NCBI RefSeq assembly: GCF_900104025.1
Contig: NZ_FNIQ01000002.1
Span: 372,001 to 436,000, forward strand
Direction: 5' to 3'
DNA length: 64,000 nt
Source of the DNA: Geodermatophilus sp. DSM 45219
GTDB lineage: Bacteria > Actinomycetota > Actinomycetes > Mycobacteriales > Geodermatophilaceae
In this document: positions 59,688-64,000 of the stretch, piece after piece
Layout of the letters: every line of letters begins with the position of its first letter
How positions within the stretch are numbered: the stretch's first letter is position 1
The notes under the pieces: model-generated
Databases searched by the model: none
Seen by the model: the letters and a program-made list of their open reading frames with translations, nothing else
What the model was told of the DNA's origin: nothing
Made by a program: the position numbers and the translations under genes

Positions 59688-61259
59688 GTGGGAACCCGCA
59701 CCGACGACGGGGCGCCGCCGTGGTGGCAGCGCGGCGCGGTCTACCAGGTCTACCCGCGGTCCTTCGCCGACTCCGACGGCGACGGCGTCGGCGACCTGCG
59801 GGGTCTGCGGGCGCACCTGGACCACCTCGCCGACCTGTCCGTCGCCGCGGTCTGGCTCTCGCCGGTCTTCCCCTCCCCCATGGCCGACTTCGGCTACGAC
59901 GTGTCCGACCTGTGCGACGTCGACCCGCTCTTCGGCACCCTCGCCGACCTCGACGACCTGGTCGCCGACTGCCACGCGCGCGGCATCCGCGTCGTCCTGG
60001 ACTGGGTGCCCAACCACACCTCCGACCAGCACCCCTGGTTCCGCGCCTCGCGCTCCTCGCGGGCGGACCCGAAGCGGGACTGGTACGTCTGGCGGGACGG
60101 CGCCCCCGACGGCGGCCCGCCCAACGACTGGCGCTCGGAGTTCGCCGCGGTCGGCCCGGCCTGGGCCCGCGACGAGGCGACCGGCCAGTGGTACCTGCAC
60201 TCCTACACCCCGCAGCAGCCGGACCTGAACTGGGAGAACCCCGAGGTCGAGGCCGCCATGCACGACGTCGTCCGGTTCTGGCTGGGCCGCGGCGTGGACG
60301 GGCTGCGCATCGACGCGCTGCAGCGGCTGGCCAAGGACCCGCTGCTGCGCAGCAACGCCGGCGGCACCCGCCGGCACGACCAGGACTGGGAGACCGCCCA
60401 CGAGCGGCTGCGCGGCATCCGGCGGGTCGTCGACGAGTTCCCCGACCGGATGATCGTCGGCGAGGTGTACCTGCTCGACCTGCCGCGGGTGGCCGCCTAC
60501 CTGGCCGGCGGCGACCAGCTGCACCTGGCGCACAACTTCGTCTTCCTGCACCTGCCGTGGGACGCCGACGCCTTCCGCACCACCATCGAGGGCTTCGAGT
60601 CGCTGGTCGAGCCCGAGACCTGGCCGGCGTGGTTCCTCGGCAACCACGACCACTCCCGGGTCGCCACCCGGTACGACGACGGCGGGCACGGTCCGGCCCG
60701 CGCCCGGGCGGTCGCGCTGCTGCTGACCGCGCTGCGCGGCACGCCCTTCCTGTTCCAGGGCGACGAGCTGGGCCTGCCGGACGCCGTCGTCCCGCCGGAC
60801 CGGGTGGTCGACGTCGACGGCCGCGACCCCGAGCGGGCGCCGATCCCCTGGCGCCCGCCGTCGGTCGCCGGCCCCGGCGCGGGCTTCACCACCGCGGAGC
60901 CCTGGCTGCCGCTGGTGGCCGACGCCGAGCGGCTCTGCGTCGAGCGCCAGGCGGCCGACCCGTCCTCGACGCTGTCGCTGGTGCGCGAGCTCGGCGCGCT
61001 GCGCGCGTCCTCCCGCACCCTGCAGACCGGCGCGCAGCGGTTCGTCGACGCCGGCCCCGGGGTGCTGGCCTGGCTGCGCGAGGGGGACGGCGAGCGGCTG
61101 CTGGCGGCCGTGGACTTCGCGACCGGGCCGCGCCGGCTCCCGCTCGACGCGGCCGCCACGCTGCTGGTGTCCACCGACCCGGAGCGGACGCCCGGGCCGG
61201 TGCGCGACCTCGAGCTGCGGCCGGACGAGGCCGTCCTGCTGCGCCTGTCCGGCGGCTGA
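59688..61259 (+). CDS. GH13 alpha-glucosidase / oligo-1,6-glucosidase-type enzyme
   Basis: The 523-residue cytoplasmic enzyme cleaves or transfers alpha-glucosyl units. Motifs: YQVYPRSFADSDGDGVGDL, DWVPNHTSDQHPWF, GLRIDALQRL (nucleophile Asp), IVGEVYLLD (acid/base Glu) and FLGNHDHSR (third Asp). The oligo-1,6-glucosidase subfamily pattern (QPDLNWENPEV) is present. GTG 59688 follows GGAGG. It stands alone; length is slightly short for the family because the C-terminal domain is compact. Confidence 0.93.
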   Translation: MGTRTDDGAPPWWQRGAVYQVYPRSFADSDGDGVGDLRGLRAHLDHLADLSVAAVWLSPVFPSPMADFGYDVSDLCDVDPLFGTLADLDDLVADCHARGIRVVLDWVPNHTSDQHPWFRASRSSRADPKRDWYVWRDGAPDGGPPNDWRSEFAAVGPAWARDEATGQWYLHSYTPQQPDLNWENPEVEAAMHDVVRFWLGRGVDGLRIDALQRLAKDPLLRSNAGGTRRHDQDWETAHERLRGIRRVVDEFPDRMIVGEVYLLDLPRVAAYLAGGDQLHLAHNFVFLHLPWDADAFRTTIEGFESLVEPETWPAWFLGNHDHSRVATRYDDGGHGPARARAVALLLTALRGTPFLFQGDELGLPDAVVPPDRVVDVDGRDPERAPIPWRPPSVAGPGAGFTTAEPWLPLVADAERLCVERQAADPSSTLSLVRELGALRASSRTLQTGAQRFVDAGPGVLAWLREGDGERLLAAVDFATGPRRLPLDAAATLLVSTDPERTPGPVRDLELRPDEAVLLRLSGG

Positions 61260-61323
61260 CCCGCTTGTCCGCGGACGTCCGCCGGTCCCACCATCGGCCG
61301 CGGGCGGCGCGGAGGGGGGCGGG

Positions 61324-62046
61324 GTGGACGTCGGGCCGGAGCTGGTGCCGCTGCTCTCGGACCGGCGCGCCGTCGTCGGCTGGATGCTGCTGGCCCTGCT
61401 GGTGACCTTCCTGGCCACCCGGTTCGTCACGCGGGCCGTCCACGCCGGGCGCGGCCCGTTCCGCGACGCGAGCGTGGGCGGCGTGCACCTGCACCACGAG
61501 GTCTACGGGATCCTCCTGCTGCTGGGGACGGGCACCGTGGAGTTCGCCTACCGCCCGGGCGCGCCCTGGCTGCAGCTGCTCGCGGTGCTGTTCGGCGCCG
61601 GGGCGGCGCTGGCCCTCGACGAGTTCGCGTTGTGGCTGCACCTCGAGGACGTCTACTGGAGCCGCGAGGGCCGCAGCTCCGTGGACGCCGTCGGGATCGC
61701 GCTCGTCGTCGGGGGCCTGCTGCTGGTCGGTGCCAACCCGTTCGACGCCGACCGTGCGGCCGGCGAGGTGGTGTCGTGGGCAACGGTCCTGTTCAACACG
61801 GCCGTCGCCCTGGTGGCGATCCTCAAGGGCCGCGTGGTCCTGGGCGTCGTCGGCGTCTTCGTGCCGCTCGTCGCGGCGGTGGGCGCGCTGCGGCTGGCCC
61901 GGCCGCGCTCGCCCTGGGCCCGGTGGCGCTACCCGCCCGGATCGCACCGCCGGGCGCGGGCCGAGGCGCGCTTCCCCGCCGGGCGGCGCACCCGGTGGGA
62001 CGCCGTGGTCGACCTGTTCGCCGTCCCGCCGGCGGGACGCTCCTAG
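61324..62046 (+). CDS. Integral membrane protein, unknown
   Basis: The 240-residue protein has about six helices. A conserved-looking stretch GGVHLHHEVYGILLLLG has three closely spaced His residues at a helix start, and ALDEFALWLHLEDVYW follows, so metal or haem contact is conceivable. The C-terminus is basic and soluble. GTG 61324 is the start; the gene overlaps the convergent flavodoxin-like gene by four bases. Similar proteins are common in actinobacteria without known function. Confidence 0.75.
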   Translation: MDVGPELVPLLSDRRAVVGWMLLALLVTFLATRFVTRAVHAGRGPFRDASVGGVHLHHEVYGILLLLGTGTVEFAYRPGAPWLQLLAVLFGAGAALALDEFALWLHLEDVYWSREGRSSVDAVGIALVVGGLLLVGANPFDADRAAGEVVSWATVLFNTAVALVAILKGRVVLGVVGVFVPLVAAVGALRLARPRSPWARWRYPPGSHRRARAEARFPAGRRTRWDAVVDLFAVPPAGRS

Positions 62047-62483
62047 AGCTGGACCGCCACGGTGGCGGCGAGCTCGCGGGCGGCCTCCAGGTCGGCCGGG
62101 CCGGGCGCACCGGTGAGGCTCAGCGGCTCGGCGACCTGCTTCCAGCGCAGCGCACCGGTGACCGTCGCGATGCTGCGCAGCGCGCCCGCGGTGTCGTCGT
62201 TGCCGTGGACGTACACGCCGTAGGGCAGGCCCACGGTGGCGTCCAGGCACGGGTAGTAGACGGTGTCGAAGAAGTGCTTGAGCGCCCCGGACATGTAGCC
62301 GATGTTGGCCGGGGTCCCGAGCAGGACGCCGTCGGCGGCCAGCAGGTCCGCGGCGCCCGCCGACAGCGCCGGGCGCACGTCGAGGCCGACCTCCTCGACC
62401 ATCGCGACGCCCTCCCGCACGGCCTCCAGCACGGCCTGCAGCGACGGCGAGGGCGTGTGGTGGACGACGAGCAGACGCGGCAC
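62043..62483 (-). CDS. Flavodoxin-like NAD(P)H-dependent oxidoreductase
   Basis: The 146-residue protein has the flavodoxin fold: LLVVHHTPSPSLQAVLEAV (phosphate loop of FMN site), DGVLLGTPANIGYMSGALKH and FFDTVYYPCLDATVGLPYGV, given in part (GLPYGVYVHG). It probably binds FMN and reduces quinones or similar acceptors. GTG 62483 is the start. It lies 22 bases after the end of the broken hydrolase gene on the same strand. Confidence 0.88.
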   Translation of the reverse strand: MPRLLVVHHTPSPSLQAVLEAVREGVAMVEEVGLDVRPALSAGAADLLAADGVLLGTPANIGYMSGALKHFFDTVYYPCLDATVGLPYGVYVHGNDDTAGALRSIATVTGALRWKQVAEPLSLTGAPGPADLEAARELAATVAVQL

Positions 62484-62505
62484 GCCGGCATCCTCCCCCG
62501 CCGGG

Positions 62506-63396
62506 TCAGGGGCGCAGCTCCGCGTAGACCTCCGCCGCGTGGTCGAAGACGGCGAAGTGCCCCTCGCCGGCCAGCCAGTGCGCCGTGCAGCGGGGCAGCA
62601 TCGCGGCCAGCACCCGGCCGAGCGCCACCGGCACCTGCCAGTCCTGCGTGCCGTGCCAGAGGTGCACCGGCTGGCGCACCTCCGACAGCGGGAACCCCCA
62701 CGGCCGGAACAGCAGCGCGCGGTCCTCGGCCATGGGGGCGGCGCCGTTGCGCAGCCCCTCGGCGAAGGTGTCGGCCAGGACCCGGCGGACCTCCGGGCGC
62801 CCGATCACCCGCCGGTCGGCCGGGTTCAGCCGCGCCTACAGGTAGCCCGGGATCGCCTCCGGGCGCTGCGCCAGGGGGGCGAACACCGGCCGCATCAGCG
62901 CCGCCGCGGGCGACGGCCGGTGCGCGACCGCCCGCAGCCGCCGCGGCACCCACCCCGGCCACGGCCACGGGACGTCGGGCGGCGGCGCCCCGCCGAGGAC
63001 GCCGACGCTGCGCACCCGCGAGTCGAACGCGTGCGCGCAGGCCAGCGCGTAGGCGGCGCCGCCGGAGAGGCTGAGGACGGAGAACTCGTCGATGCCGAGC
63101 GAGTCGAGCAGCGTCGCGACGTCACCGGGCCAGTCGGTCACCCGCCGGCCCGGCTGCGGGTCCGAGCGCCCGAAGCCCGGCCGGTCGGGGACGACGAACC
63201 GCACGCCCCAGCGCCGGTAGTCCTCGGGGTCCTCGACGTGGCGCTCCAGCCGCGAGCTCGGCGAGCCGTGGCAGCCGAGCACCGGCCGGCCCGCCGGGTC
63301 GCCGTACTCGGCGTAGGCGAGCGTCCGCCCGTCGGGCAGCCGGACGGTGCCCTCGCGTGGGCCGGGTCGTCCACCGTGGCCGGGTCGCTCGCGCAT
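62506..63396 (-). pseudogene. Alpha/beta hydrolase interrupted by an in-frame TAG
   Basis: From ATG 63396 the frame runs through RLPDGRTLAYAEYGDP, the oxyanion part LGCHGSPSSR, DRPGFGRSD and the nucleophile part VLSLSGGAAYALA. It hits TAG at 62836-62838 after PGYL. The same frame continues at once with ARLNPADRRVIGRPEVRRVL and contains the catalytic Asp (WHGTQDWQVP) and His (GEGHFAVFD) before its natural stop at 62506. One nucleotide change therefore splits the triad over two pieces, so the product is inactive unless the stop is read through or is a sequencing error. Confidence 0.8.
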
Positions 63397-63455
63397 CCCG
63401 GGCCGGTACCCCGCCCGAGGGCTCCCGGACCGCCCCATCCCGGGTCGGGCGGTCC

Positions 63456-63461
63456 TAGCCT
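63456..63461 (+). promoter_or_regulatory. TAGCCT -10 hexamer, leaderless start for 63469
   Basis: TAGCCT lies 7 bases before GTG 63469. Confidence 0.4.
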
Positions 63462-63468
63462 GCGGCGG

Positions 63469-64000
63469 GTGCGCACCGACCGGGGGCTGGACCGGCTGAT
63501 CACGTTCCTCGACGCCGTCGTGGCGATCGCGATCACGCTGCTCGTGCTGCCGCTGGTCGACGTGCTGCCCGACGAGGGCGCCGCCGTCGACCTCCCCACA
63601 CTGCTGGCCGAGGAGGCGCCCCGGTTCGGCGCGTTCACGCTGAGCTTCGCGGTGATCGCCCGGTTCTGGCTGGTGCACCACCGGCTGGTCGAGCAGGTGG
63701 GCTCCTACGACCGCACCTTCGTGCTGCTCAACCTGCTGTGGACGATGACGATCGTGCTGCTGCCGTTCGCCACCGAGGTGGCGGCGGTCTACGGCGCCGA
63801 CCGGCTGGCCGTCGCGGTCTACATCGGCACGATGGCGCTGAGCTCGGCCTGCCTGACCCTGCTGACCCTGCTGCTCCGGCGCCGCCCGCAGCTGCGCCGG
63901 GCCGGCGCCGACGAGGAGGACGACCCGGCCCGCGCGGTGCTGACCACGAGCGCGTTCGTCCTCGCCCTGCTGGTCGGCGTCGCGGTACCGACCATCGGCT
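63469..64000 (+). CDS. TMEM175/DUF1211-family membrane protein, 3' end outside the window
   Basis: The first 177 residues are visible. The N-terminal helix carries RLITFLDAVVAIAITLLVLP, the bacterial TMEM175 signature region (FSDAV in most members, FLDAV here), followed by a second helix with RFWLVHHRLVEQV and further helices. Bacterial members are tetrameric potassium-permeable channels. GTG 63469 follows a leaderless -10. The frame is open at the window end. Confidence 0.85.
   Translation, partial: MRTDRGLDRLITFLDAVVAIAITLLVLPLVDVLPDEGAAVDLPTLLAEEAPRFGAFTLSFAVIARFWLVHHRLVEQVGSYDRTFVLLNLLWTMTIVLLPFATEVAAVYGADRLAVAVYIGTMALSSACLTLLTLLLRRRPQLRRAGADEEDDPARAVLTTSAFVLALLVGVAVPTIG

Overview
The window is uniformly very GC-rich, has many GTG starts and 1- or 4-base start/stop overlaps, and carries TAnnnT -10 hexamers placed 6-9 bases before start codons (leaderless transcription). 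Together with two DUF222-HNH genes, a PadR regulator, several short lipoproteins, dhaKLM and DUF6186/DUF6297/DUF3040/DUF6221-like proteins, this points to a high-GC actinobacterium, probably of the Geodermatophilaceae (Blastococcus, Geodermatophilus, Modestobacter). That placement is inference from gene content and base composition.

Layout. 0-8.6 kb: MMPL exporter (cut by the window edge), DUF2993 protein, lipoprotein, PadR regulator with a palindromic operator, a Baeyer-Villiger-type monooxygenase plus short-chain dehydrogenase, a site-2 protease with CBS domains, and a Spo0M-like protein. 9.0-18.7 kb: a long plus-strand envelope block built round an OmpR-type response regulator and histidine kinase, with two GerMN lipoproteins, two paralogous acidic lipoproteins, a double PAP2 phosphatase, two alpha/beta hydrolases and a metallophosphoesterase; it ends at a strong hairpin. 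19.5-25.8 kb: a DUF222-HNH gene under a LexA-type box, dhaKLM, and an ATP-dependent DNA ligase. 25.8-45.5 kb: ordinary metabolic and transport genes (FAD monooxygenase, two MFS transporters, LLM oxidoreductase, ABC ATPase with DUF6297 membrane protein, gamma-glutamyltransferase, acyl-CoA ligase, ferric-reductase-like protein, asparaginase, polysaccharide deacetylase). One MFS protein has an extra membrane helix followed by a long Pro/Thr/Ser-rich tail.

45.5-53.0 kb is the accessory region. It opens with a second DUF222-HNH gene, also under a LexA-type box. Eight copies of a 27-bp imperfect palindrome follow, all in the same orientation, at 47659, 48148, 49204, 50675, 51430, 52158, 52592 and 52964. 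Each interval holds exactly one unrelated small gene of unknown function, in either orientation, and several have their own leaderless promoter. Intervals are about 0.4-1.1 kb once an IS481-family insertion (49588-50633, GCTAGC target duplication) is subtracted. This resembles a gene-cassette array of the integron kind, but canonical attC core sites and an integrase are not visible. I consider it the most likely undescribed system here.

53.2-64 kb returns to backbone: LLM oxidoreductase, orphan ECF sigma factor, a double ABM-domain protein, a lipoprotein, a GT39-like membrane protein, a CPBP protease, small membrane proteins, a GH13 glucosidase, a flavodoxin-like protein, a broken alpha/beta hydrolase and a TMEM175-like channel cut by the window end.

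Five genes look damaged: single-base insertions in a DUF2993 gene and an SDR gene, in-frame stops in a PAP2 gene and an alpha/beta hydrolase, and an esterase reduced to its two ends. The two single-base cases sit in short G or C runs and could be sequencing errors.
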